In this document: positions 23,013 through 32,995 of the stretch, one piece after another
Position numbering within the stretch: position 1 is the stretch's first letter
Layout of the letters: each line of letters opens with the position of its first letter
NCBI GenBank assembly: GCA_037127255.1
Contig: JBANSL010000019.1
Span: 17,135,001-17,199,000 of the forward strand
Length of the DNA stretch: 64,000 nucleotides
Direction of reading: 5' to 3'
Origin: Persicaria tinctoria
Lineage: Eukaryota; Streptophyta; Magnoliopsida; Caryophyllales; Polygonaceae
Notes under the pieces: generated by a model
Told to the model about the DNA's origin: nothing
The model's input: only the letters and a program-made list of their open reading frames with translations
Database searches by the model: none
Position numbers and translations under genes: made by a program

Positions 23013-24242
23013 TGACAGGCCTAAGGTCGTTATGCCTAATCAAAGTAAATTCCTAAGATGCAAACTATAACAAGTATAGTAGGTAAGTTAGGGTCGAACC
23101 CACAGAGAAACAGAATCAATTATAAGAGCAAGTATTATTACCCAAAAGTAACCAATTCAAGGGGGAGTTTTGTGTGTAGGCGATAATGACAGAACAAGTT
23201 GCAATAAGAGGTTGCGAATATATGATGGAAAAGTATCACACCAGGTAATTATCCGCACAACAATTGAGATGGTTCATCATCGCATTCTATGAGTCTCAAG
23301 TTCTAATGTCTAGTAATTGTTCTCAATTCAGATCGTGTAATAGCTTTTAGTCCTACCAGTCCTAAAAGCACTTATCACCAAATTACAAGGGAAAACCTTC
23401 ACCGAATAATAAAGCGATAGCATTCAAACATGAATTATAATGAGATACAAGCGATTCTAATAACCCGTTAAAATAGCCTGTAATCGAATCTCCTTCACAA
23501 TCTACCACAAGCAACCTGCGTATGATGATTGTGTTTGCTACAATGAATCTACAACCCCAAACCTGGGATTGGAAACCCTAGCAATATGACTAGTATCGAT
23601 AAACCTAGGTGATCAATCCAGATTAACCAATAATAAGCAATCAAGCAATAAGCTCAGGAGATCGAAACAATTAACAAAGGACGAACAAGAGTAGAATACT
23701 CACAACCAAATCAATCGAAGGCTTCAAAGAACCAAGTGTAACAACGGAGAGTTAGTTCTCCATAGGGTTTGTGAGATGAAGAAAAGGAAACTACGTCTCT
23801 GGGAAATAACCTAATTATCTCTAAAAACTTCCGTTCGGAAATAATATATATCCTACTTAAAGGGTTTAAAATCCCGTAAAAATATAATATTAAAACTAAT
23901 AAGATCGGGAAAAATCGGATAAGAATCCGTCTCCAGGGACTGACGCGGGCACGTCAGTAGCAGCGCGGGCGCGCCAGTGTCTCATCTTGATACTTCCATC
24001 TGGTGCATCGACGCGGGCACGTCCTCCTAGCAGCGTGGGCGCGCCAGTAGCAGCGCGGGCGCGCCAGTAGCAGCTGCTTCCAAACTTCTTCACTTCAACT
24101 CTTCTGTAACTTGCATGATCCTATGATTTCTTCAACTTCTTCAACAGGTTCTGAATCACCAAGTTCATACAAATATCTCTCACAATGACATGTAAATGAT
24201 GACAAAAACTACTAAATGCGCTATAGAATATATCGCATGTCA
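23013..24242 (-). repeat. 3' LTR of the gypsy element
   Basis: 1,230 bp. It contains a GC-rich minisatellite (23,940-24,073) with one unit fewer than the partner LTR. Confidence 0.96.
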
Positions 24243-24721
24243 AATTCCCCCATACTTAAACCTTTACTCGTCCCGAGTAAGCATAGAAGCTAAGCCTACT
24301 CTCACCATAAATCTCAAAGGTTCACAGACAGTACAAGGAAAATGAACACTAAGTACTAGTAGTTTCCACCATCTCAACAATCAGCACAAAAGACAATCAA
24401 AATAGGAAATGAGACTTACAATTGTATCTCAACCATCTACACCTTATAGCTCCCAGTGGCCTACCCGAAAACCTCCTAATCACTCCACTTCTTATGTCGC
24501 CTTCACCAAGAGATCAATCCTAAACACTCAAAGTAAACGCTCATCTTGCCAAGGCGCCCTTTCGGGTTTTCACCAAGCCACTCATTTTTTTTTTCAAAGA
24601 TGGTACTCACATAAACATTCTCACTTTCCTCAAGTCTCATATTGCCAAAGCCTAAGGCTCGCCAGACTACCTGCTTTTTGCCTGAGTCGCCCTTTCGGGT
24701 TTTCAACTCATCCCAGGATTT

Positions 24722-24775
24722 TGATTGCTTTCTTTTTTCTTTTTTTTTTTCTTTTTTTTTTCTTTTTTTTTTTTA
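24722..24775. repeat. T-rich tract near the gypsy 3' region
   Basis: Nearly uninterrupted T runs with single C or A interruptions. In element sense it is a purine-rich stretch of unknown role. Confidence 0.7.
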
Positions 24776-24931
24776 GAATATAACAAGTGCAGAATCTGTA
24801 CACAAATAATGCGGAAATAAAATATGTACAAGATATGTAAGTCCTTTCCCTCCCCCATACTTGAATGAAGCATTGTCCTCAATGTGAAAGAAGACAGAAG
24901 TAAGTAGGGAGAAAGGAAACAGAAGGACTCA

Positions 24932-25923
24932 CTAAGGGGGTGGATAGTGGCGAGAGTAATCCTCTCGCATGCGGCGCAGCTCTTCCCTCATCTCTCTGAA
25001 CTCGCCAAAGCCTTCTAGGATGTCGGCCTGCTGGTGGAGAATCTGGTTCGTCACCGTCGTCAAACTCCCCACGTCTTGGTGCAGAAGGCCAATCTGATCA
25101 ACCAGGTAGCCCCACTGGTGAGGCTGCTGATGGGCATCCTGAAAAGCTTGTGGGGGCCAAGGGGCAGCTGATATGTCGCGAGGAACTGCTTGCACAGTTC
25201 CGGGTATCCTACAGCTCTCAACTCCAAAAAGTCACTAATACCAGCGTGAGCTAGACACTTCTGCATACAATCTAGCATCTGAAGTCTCTGAAGGGTCTCT
25301 CTATGCAAATATTTGGTAGAACTGACACAGCTGACCTTATTATAAATAGCCCACTCCTCTTCAGACAATTCTAACCCATTATCAGATCTACTCGCTTCTT
25401 CCTCCGATAACTCGTATTCGATAGATAATACGACTAAATCGGAATCGAAATAAGGACAGCGGAAGGAACTCACAACGAACAGATGAGGTTCGGCGCAGGG
25501 GGCAGACGCGGGCACGTTGGCGAGAAGAGCGGGCGCGTCGGTTAGCAGCGTGGGCGCGTCGGGTAGCAGCGCGGCCGCGTCAGGTGTGTCAGCCTTTTGG
25601 TGGGTTTCTCTGACAGGCGCGGGCGCGTTGGGGGTGGCGCGGCCGCGTCGGCGATTTCTGCAGACCTCCAAACTCGTCGAACGCGGTCGTCGATGTCTCA
25701 GTGCCGAGAGTTGAAGGAAGGGAGGGGGACGGGGTGTGGGGACCCTGGTGGGGGGTGTTTGAGTGGAGTGTGGAGGAGATTGGGTGTGAGAGGAGAGGGT
25801 GTGGGGAAGGTGAGAGAGTGTGGGGGATGTAGGGTTTTGGTGGTATTTGAGGGGATGGTGATGGGTAGTGATGATGGGGCTTGAAAATGGCGGGCTGGCC
25901 CGAAGCGGGTTTTCCAGCCCGTG

Positions 25924-25955
<32 letters not shown>

Positions 25956-26004
25956 GGACGAAAATTAACACTGCGGAAGCAGTGGGTCCGAAATGCGGGT
26001 GCAA
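24932..26004 (-). pseudogene. Athila-type third ORF (env-position) remnant
   Basis: Lies between integrase and 3' LTR where Athila elements have an extra ORF. The first part is Pro/Ser-rich with repeated DAPA-like units (PDAPTLLTDAPALLANVPAS), then FRCPYFDSDLVV and a helical region (ETLQRLQMLDCMQKCLAHAG, AVGYPELCKQFL). A frameshift leads into DQIGLLHQDVGSLTTVTNQI, a coiled-coil-like tail ending MREELRRMREDYSRHYPPP. The central part expected in full-length relatives appears deleted. A 31-base T run at about 25,929-25,956 lies upstream in the frame. No signal peptide or transmembrane anchor was recognised. Confidence 0.65.
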
Positions 26005-27487
26005 TTCGTCGCTAGAAACTCCGTCTTTATTACCTACAAGTTACAATAAAATCGAGTTAAGGGAAAGAATGCAATACCTTGGGTTGCCTCCCAAGCAGCG
26101 CCTTTGTTTCATGTCGCTGGCTCGACTAAGCCTTTTCGATTATTCTAACTCTGCATTTGGCTCCTCCAAAGCTAACTCATCCATAGCCTCCTTTGGGAAC
26201 CCTTCATAGTATGTCTTAAGCCTTTGACCATTTACCTTAAACTTCTTGTGGCTATTCGGGTCATATAACTCTACAGCTCCATGTGGGAAAACTTCAGCAA
26301 CAATGTATGGTCCCCCCCACTTTGACCTGAGCTTCCCAGCGAAGAGTTTCAGGCGAGACTGAAAGAGTAGGACTTTGTCACCAGCTTTAAAGTCCTTCCT
26401 ATGGATGTGCTTGTCATGCCATGCCTTGGTCTTCGCCTTGTAGATTGCCGCATTATCATAGGCGTCCAACCGTAACTCCTCGAGCTCGCCTAACTGTAGC
26501 TTCCTGTGTTCTCCAACCCCGTCACTCTGCATATTGCATTGTTTCATTGCCCACCAAGCCTTGTGCTCCAGCTCAACAGGAAGATGACATGCTTTACCAT
26601 AGACAAGTCTGAAAGGATACATCCCAATTGGAGTTTTGTAAGCAGTGCGATAAGCCCACAACGCATCATCAAGTCTCAAACTCCAATCCTTCCTGTTAGG
26701 ATTCACAGTCTTCTCGAGAATGGCTTTGATCTCTCTATTGGACACCTCTGCTTGGCCATTCGTCTGTGGATGGTATGCGGTGGAAACTCTATGTGTGACA
26801 TGATATTTCTTCAGCACAGCAGTCACAGTTTTGTTGCAGAAATGGGTACCCCTGTCACTAATCAGCGCTCTAGGGATACCATGCCTGGCAAAAATATTGC
26901 TTTTCAAGAACCCTGCCACAACTTTAGAGTCATCAGTTCTGGTGGCCTTCGCTTCCACCCACTTGGAAACGTAGTCCACCGCAAGTAAAATATACAAGTT
27001 CCCATAAGAACTAGGAAAAGGTCCCATAAAGTCAATGCCCCAAACATCGAAGATTTCGCAAAAAATCATCGGTGATTGTTGCATTTCATTTCTTTGAGAG
27101 ATATTCCCCATTCTTTGACACCTATCACATGCCTTGCAGAAAGAATAAGCATCTTTAAAAATATGTGGCCAATAAAATCCAGATTCAAGCACTTTTTTAG
27201 CAGTTTTATTGGCACCAAAATGTCCCCCACATGCTTGAGAATGACAAAATTCAAGAACAGATCGTACCTCATTATCTGGAAGACAACGACGAATTACCTG
27301 ATCAGCACAATGTTTCCAAAGGTATGGGTCATCCCAAACATAGTGGTTTGCTTCTCTTCGAATCTTCTCCGTCTGGGCCTTGGTATGATCCGGAGGAAAC
27401 TTCCCACAAACTAAGTAGTTCACAATGTCCCGGTACTAAGGGCTTACAGAGTGAAGTCCTAGAACGGACTGAGATGGGCTGAGAAGC

Positions 27488-27600
27488 AATAGCGTGGGCG
27501 CGTCAGGGAACGACGCGGGCGCGTCAGAAGTCAGCGCGGGCGCGTCAGACTTTGGCGCGGGCGCGTCAGCTGTTGACGTGGGCACGCCAGACTCCGACGT
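27488..27600 (-). repeat. GC-rich 21-bp minisatellite in the pol linker
   Basis: Five tandem units, each a 15-base core (rcgygggcrcgycag) plus a variable 6-base spacer. They encode DAPA-x-x-S type heptapeptides. Related units occur in the LTRs and at 25,505-25,660 and 30,208-30,295. Confidence 0.85.
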
Positions 27601-30207
27601 GCTTTCGTGCTCGATTTTGCATAATGTGTCATCCGGAAATGTGCCTAAGATGGGTTTCTGTGACTCCGGCTTGTCCTCCTCATTCACCAATCTGCTTAAG
27701 TGGTCAGCCACCAGATTCTCCGCTCATTTCTTATCCTTAATCTCCACATCAAATTCGCTGAGCAAAAGAACCCATCGAATTAATCTTGGCTTTGTCTCCT
27801 TCTTTGTCATCAAGTAGCGGAGAGCTGCGTGATCTGTGTAGATAATCACTTTGACCCCAAGCAGATACTGTCGAAACTTCTCTAGTGCAAACACCACAGC
27901 TAGCATTTCTTTCTCAGTGGTGGAGTAGTTGCGCTGCGCTCCATTCAGAGTCATGGAAGCATAATGGATCACATGAGAGGCTCTTCCCTCTTTTTGGCCT
28001 AGCACTGCTCCCACTGCATAGTCGCTCGCATCACACATGATCTCAAATGGGCGAGACCAGTCTGGTGCCTGAATGATTGGTGCACTAGTGAGGCGTCCTT
28101 TCAGCTGGTCGAACGCCTCTTTGCACTCTTGTGTGAGTACAAAGGTCACATCTTTCTTCAGAAGCTCGCACAAGGGTGAGGATATCTTCGAAAAGTCTTT
28201 GATAAACCTGCGATAAAAACCTGCATGGCCTAGGAAAGAACGAACTTCGCGCACATTAGTAGGATAAGGCAAAGATTGAATTACATCAATCTTCGCCTTA
28301 TCGACCTCAATACCCTTTGCAGAGACTATGTGACCTAAAACAATTCCCTGTTCTACCATAAAATGACACTTTTCAGAGTTCAAAACCAGATTAGTTTCAA
28401 CACATCTTTTTAACACTAGTGCCAAATGGCTCAAACAAGTATCAAAGCTATCCCCATGTACTGTGAAATCATCCATGAATACTTCAATGAAATTCTCAAT
28501 GTACTCAGAGAAGATACTAACCATACATCGTTGAAATGTCCCGGGTGCGTTACATAGTCCAAATGGCATTCTGCAATATGCAAAAGTACCGAAAGGACAT
28601 GTAAATGTAGTCTTCTCCTGGTCCTCTGGCGCTATGGCCACCTGAAAATATCCAAAATATCCATCCAAAAAACAATAATAGGGGCGCCCAGCAAGGCGTT
28701 CTAGCATCTGATCAATAAAGGGGAGGGGGAAGTGATCCTTCCTGGTTACTGTATTCAGCTTGCGATAGTCTATGCACACCCTCCAACCTGTTTGTGTCCG
28801 GGTAGGGACCAACTCACCTTGTTGATTTTCCATGACTGTAATCCCTCCTTTCTTAGGGACAACTTGTGTAGGACTTACCCATTGACTGTCAGAAATTGGG
28901 AAAATCATGTTTGCTGATAGCAATTTCAGCACTTCCTTCTTCACCACATCCATCATGGGAGGATTGAGCCTTCTCTGTGGTTGGCGTGATGGCTTAGCTC
29001 CATCCTCCAGCAGGATCCTGTGCATGCATGTAGATGGACTAATTCCCTTGATATCAGCGATGGTCCACCCCAGCGCAGTTTTGTATTCCTTTAGAACCTC
29101 CACTAACTTTTCTTCCTGTTCTGCTGAAAGCTTACTCGACACAATAACTGGTAAAGTGTCATCAACTCCTATGAAAGCATACTTGAGATGAATAGGGAGT
29201 TGTTTGAGTTCAATTTCAGGTGCCTGCACAACAGATGGAATAAGCACTTCGCTTGGAGTCAGTAGATTGGGGCCAATGCCCAAAAGAGTAGGGGACTTAC
29301 CTTCTACATCCATCTGGGCTACTAATTCCTGCATGTTAGATGTAATTGAAAAATCTGTATAGGACTCGTCAATAGCATTCTCAATAATTGACTGCAACTC
29401 ATCTTCCCTAGAAATATCAAATAGATCTTGAGCTAATGGTTCAATCACTTCAATAGAGCACAGAGAATGGTCATCAACAGGATGTTTTATAGCCTTGTAT
29501 AAATCGAATTCAACCTTTTCTCCATCAAATTCCATTGTTAGTGTCTCAGAAACACAATCAATTTTTGTCCTAGCTGTTTTAATAAAAGGTCTACCTAACA
29601 GGATAGGCGCATCATGCTTATCATGTTCCATATCCAGGACAAAGAAATCTGCAGGAAAAATCAGTTTATCGACCATGACCAAAACGTCTTCTACTACTCC
29701 TTTAGGGTATTTATTAGACCTGTCAGCTAGTTGCACAATAACTCCAGTTTCATGCAAAGGTCCTAAATCTAGCGATTTGTAAAGTGAATAAGGAAGCACA
29801 TTTATGGAAGCACCCAAATCAAGCATAGCTCTATCAAATTTTACATCTCCAATGACACAAGGGATAGTAACCATACCTGGATCAGTGCACTTTTTCGGCA
29901 TTCTCCTCTGAAACATAGCGGAGACTTGCTCACTTACTTTCACTTTCTTTTTTCCTTTCAGCTTCTGATTTCTCTTCACCGTGCAAAGCTCCTTCAAGAA
30001 CTTGGCGTACTTGGGCACAGTTTTTATCATTTTCAGCAGAGGAATGTTCACCTGACACTTGCTAAATGTCTCGAAGAGCTCTGAATCATCGATTATCCTC
30101 CTCTCTTTGAGTGCCTCAGGGAATGGAGGTTTTGGTTTCTCCGACCCGAGAGGGGGAAAATCCGGTCGGACGTATGTATCGACATAGGGCTCAGATTCAG
30201 GCGAGAT

Positions 30208-30295
30208 CGCACTCGACGTGGGCGCGTCAGACTCCGGCGCGGGCGCGTCAGACTCCAGAGCGGGCGCGCCAGTATTGGGCGTGGCCACGTCGAAG
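30208..30295 (-). repeat. GC-rich minisatellite near the pol N terminus
   Basis: Three to four 21-bp units with the same gggcgcgtcag core. Encodes GAPALESDAPAPESDAPT. Confidence 0.85.
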
Positions 30296-30422
30296 ACCTG
30301 CGTGCTTTCCTCCTCATCCTCCTGACTTTTCAGCTCTTTTCCATTCCGAAGAGTTATAGCACTGACGTTTTCCTTTGGATTGACCACCGTTTGAGATGGT
30401 AGACCCCCTGACGTCTTTGCCT

Positions 30423-31706
30423 CTATTCTCGTGATTGCTTCAGCCATTTGCCCCATTTGTTTCTGTTATCTTTTATGCTCGATTCAGTTGTCTGAACATG
30501 CGCAGTAAAGTGCTGTGTCAGGGTATTGAGCATGGACTCAGTAGAGGGAGCGTTACCCTGCTGCCTCTGATTGTAGGGAGGTGGCTGTTGCTGATGTGGT
30601 TGGTTTGGTGGATCCCTCCATCTGAAATTTGGGTGATCCCGCCACCCTGGGTTGTAGGAGTTTGAGTAGGGGTCATGTCTGGGTCTCTGAGGTCCATTTC
30701 CACCTATAGCACTTACTTCAGCGGTGTCTTCCTGGAGTGTAGGACACGCATCAGTTGGGTGGAAGTTATCATTGCAGATTCCACAAGCCTTGATTTGTTG
30801 AGGAGTCCCTTGCAGAGTGAGCCTCCTAACCATATCCTTCAATTCAGCAATATCCTTGGCTTGGTTAGAGTCTACCGAGTTGACCCCTTTCTTTCTGGTG
30901 GATTTCCTGAAATTTCTAGTCCCCTCAGCCATTTCCTGAATCTTCTCCATGGCTCCCTCTGGCGTGGCATTCAGAATATTTCCTCCGCAGGCGGCATCAA
31001 TCATCCTTCTATCAGATTCCAGCAGTCCCCCATAGATGTATAGGACTAGGTCCTTCGTGCTGTAGCCATGGAAAGGGCAATTAGCGCAAAGCTTCTTGAA
31101 CCTTTCATTGTAATCATAGAGGGTTTCATCATCTTCCTGTTCTATATTGCTGATTGCCTTCTTCAAGGTGTTCTCCTTCTTAGCAGGGAAGAATTTCTCC
31201 AGGAAGGCCTTGTGGAGCTTAGGCCAAGTATCGATGCTCCCTGTAGGAAGACTGTAGTACCAGTCATCCGCAGCATCGACCAGCGTGAACCCAAAAGCTC
31301 TCATCTTTATCTGTGCTTCGGATATATTGGCTGGTTTCATGCTCATGCACACATTATGAAACTTCCCCATGTGCTTGATGGGGTCTTCTCCAGCCAATCC
31401 ATGGTATTTGGGCAGTTGATGAATCAGCCCAGACTTTAGCTCAAAATGGTTGTCATCCCCTAGAGCAGGGATTGTCACAGCAGGTGCCTGCTGTGTGATG
31501 TTTGATGCTGTCAGCTGTCGCAGCGTCTGATTTACATTTCCAGCCATTGGATCGGGTTGTTGGGAATGTTGGTGTTGTTCTCTAAGACGGCGGTGGTATG
31601 TCCTGTCAATCTCCCAATCAAAATCAACAAGATGGGGATCAGTAGCACGAGTGCGAACCATGCAAGAGGTTCGCACCCAAACAGGTAATAAGACAAACAA
31701 GAACAA
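30423..31706 (-). CDS. gypsy gag (Athila type)
   Basis: Open frame of 427 codons, with an internal ATG at the VRTRATDPHL segment. It contains the retrotransposon gag domain: HFELKSGLIHQLPKYHGLAG near the start, AFGFTLVDAADDWYYSLP and KLHKAFLEKFFPAKKENTLK in the core, KKLCANCPFHGYSTKDL and LLESDRRMIDAACGGNILN. A CGICNDNFHPTDACP motif replaces the usual knuckle. It forms the capsid of virus-like particles in this family. Pol begins in a different frame with a 34-base overlap, which may be a one-base lesion or a frameshift arrangement. No internal stop. Confidence 0.93.
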   Translation of the reverse strand: MFLFVLLPVWVRTSCMVRTRATDPHLVDFDWEIDRTYHRRLREQHQHSQQPDPMAGNVNQTLRQLTASNITQQAPAVTIPALGDDNHFELKSGLIHQLPKYHGLAGEDPIKHMGKFHNVCMSMKPANISEAQIKMRAFGFTLVDAADDWYYSLPTGSIDTWPKLHKAFLEKFFPAKKENTLKKAISNIEQEDDETLYDYNERFKKLCANCPFHGYSTKDLVLYIYGGLLESDRRMIDAACGGNILNATPEGAMEKIQEMAEGTRNFRKSTRKKGVNSVDSNQAKDIAELKDMVRRLTLQGTPQQIKACGICNDNFHPTDACPTLQEDTAEVSAIGGNGPQRPRHDPYSNSYNPGWRDHPNFRWRDPPNQPHQQQPPPYNQRQQGNAPSTESMLNTLTQHFTAHVQTTESSIKDNRNKWGKWLKQSRE

Positions 31707-31721
31707 AGATAATCCGTGTCC

Positions 31722-31739
31722 CCGGCAACGGCGCCAAAT
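31722..31739 (-). other. Primer-binding site of the gypsy element
   Basis: In element sense ttggcgccgttgccgggg, starting two to three bases from the 5' LTR, typical of Athila (tRNA-Asp primer). Confidence 0.85.
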
Positions 31740-31740
31740 T

Positions 31741-32990
31741 TGACAGGCCTAAGGTCGTTATGCCTAATCAAAGTAAATTCCTAAGATGCAAACTATAACA
31801 AGTATAGTAGGTAAGTTAGGGTCGAACCCACAGGGAAACAGAATCAATTGTAAGAGCAAGTATTATTACCCAAAAGTAACCAATTCAAGGGGGAGTTTTG
31901 TGTGTAGGCGATAATGACAGAACAAGTTGCAATAAGAGGTTGCGAATATATGATGGAAAAGTATCACACCAGGTAATTATCCGCACAACAATTGAGATAG
32001 TTCATCATCACATTCTATGAGTCTCAAGTTCTAATGTCCAGTAATTGTTCTCAATTCAGATCGTGTAATAGCTTTTAGTCCTACCAGTGCTAAAAGCACT
32101 TATCACCAAATTACAAGGGAAAACCTTCACCGAATAATAAAGCGATAGCATTCAAACATGAATTATAATGAGATACAAGCGATTCTAACAACCCGTTAAA
32201 ATAGCCTGTAATCGAATCTCCTTCACAATCTACCACAAGCAACCTGCGTATGATGATTGTGTTTGCTACAATGAATCTACAACCCCAAACCTGGGATTGG
32301 AAACCCTAGCAATATGACTAGTATCGATAAACCTAGGTGATCAATCCAGATTAACCAATAATAAGCAATCAAGCAATAAGCTCAGGAGATCGAAACAATT
32401 AACAAAGGACGAACAAGAGTAGAATACTCACAACCAAATCAATCGAAGGCTTCAAAGAACCAAGTGTAACAACGGAGAGTTAGTTCTCCATAGGGTTTGT
32501 GAGATGAAGAAAAGGAAACTACGTCTCTGGGAAATAACCTAATTATCTCTAAAAACTTCCGTTCGGAAATAATATATATCCTACTTAAAGGGTTTAAAAT
32601 CCCGTAAAAATATAATATTAAAACTAATAAGATCGGGAAAAATCGGATAAGAATCCGTCTCCAGGGACTGACGCGGGCACGTCAGTAGCAGCGCGGGCGC
32701 GCCAGTGTCTCATCTTGATACTTCCATCTGGTGCATCGACGCGGGCACGTCCTCCTAGCAGCGTGGGCGCGCCAGTAGCAGCGTGGGCGCGCCAGTAGCA
32801 GCGCGGGCGCGCCAGTAGCAGCTGCTTCCGAACTTCTTCACTTCAACTCTTCTGTAACTTGCATGATCCTATGATTTCTCCAACTTCTTCAACAGGTTCT
32901 GAATCACCAAGTTCATACAAATATCTCTCACAATGACATGTAAATGATGACAAAAACTACTAAATGCGCTATAGAATATATCGCATGTCA
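31741..32990 (-). repeat. 5' LTR of the gypsy element
   Basis: 1,250 bp. It has one extra 20-bp unit (agcagcgtgggcgcgccagt type) in its minisatellite (32,668-32,822) compared with the left LTR. Confidence 0.96.
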
Positions 32991-32995
32991 GTCAT

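Larger units (their letters stand above)
26140..30456 (-). pseudogene. gypsy pol: protease, RT, RNase H, integrase, with two stops
   Basis: One long frame. The protease region has LDLGASINVLPYSLY. RT has VCIDYRKLNTVTRKDHFPLP, FGTFAYCRMPFGLCNAPGTF and catalytic FMDDFTVHG. RNase H begins IMCDASDYAVGAVLG and ends near 27,727. Integrase has the zinc finger ([18 protein letters not shown] ... CKACDRCQR), core [18 protein letters not shown] and [20 protein letters not shown] at 27,724-27,726 and TAG at 27,436-27,438 are the only stops, both in the linker between RNase H and integrase. The N terminus overlaps gag by 34 bases in another frame. Repeated DAPA units occur near the protease (30,208-30,295) and in the RNase H-integrase linker (27,488-27,600). 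Confidence 0.95.
23013..32990 (-). mobile_element. Athila-like Ty3/gypsy LTR retrotransposon
   Basis: 9,978 bp with LTRs at 23,013-24,242 and 31,741-32,990 (tgacagg ... gcatgtca) and perfect target duplication gtcat (23,008-23,012 and 32,991-32,995). The PBS ttggcgccgttgccgggg lies next to the right (5') LTR, as in Athila elements. Gag, protease, reverse transcriptase, RNase H and integrase follow on the minus strand, then an Athila-type third-ORF remnant. LTRs differ by about nine substitutions by eye plus one 20-bp repeat unit, so insertion was recent. Confidence 0.96.

Noticed and set aside
23940..24073. Regularly spaced GC-rich repeats that superficially recall a CRISPR array
   Set aside because: Units are contiguous 20-bp minisatellite copies with 5-6-base variable parts inside an LTR of a plant retrotransposon; no spacers of about 30 bases, no cas genes.
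24409..24783. 124-codon frame on the plus strand between gypsy LTR and third ORF
   Set aside because: Antisense to the element, ends in a homopolymer T tract, no family similarity; a shadow frame.
25929..25956. Long T tract as the poly-A tail of a separate retroposon
   Set aside because: It lies inside the Athila third-ORF frame (poly-Lys) and no element boundary or duplication is next to it; a homopolymer expansion is simpler.
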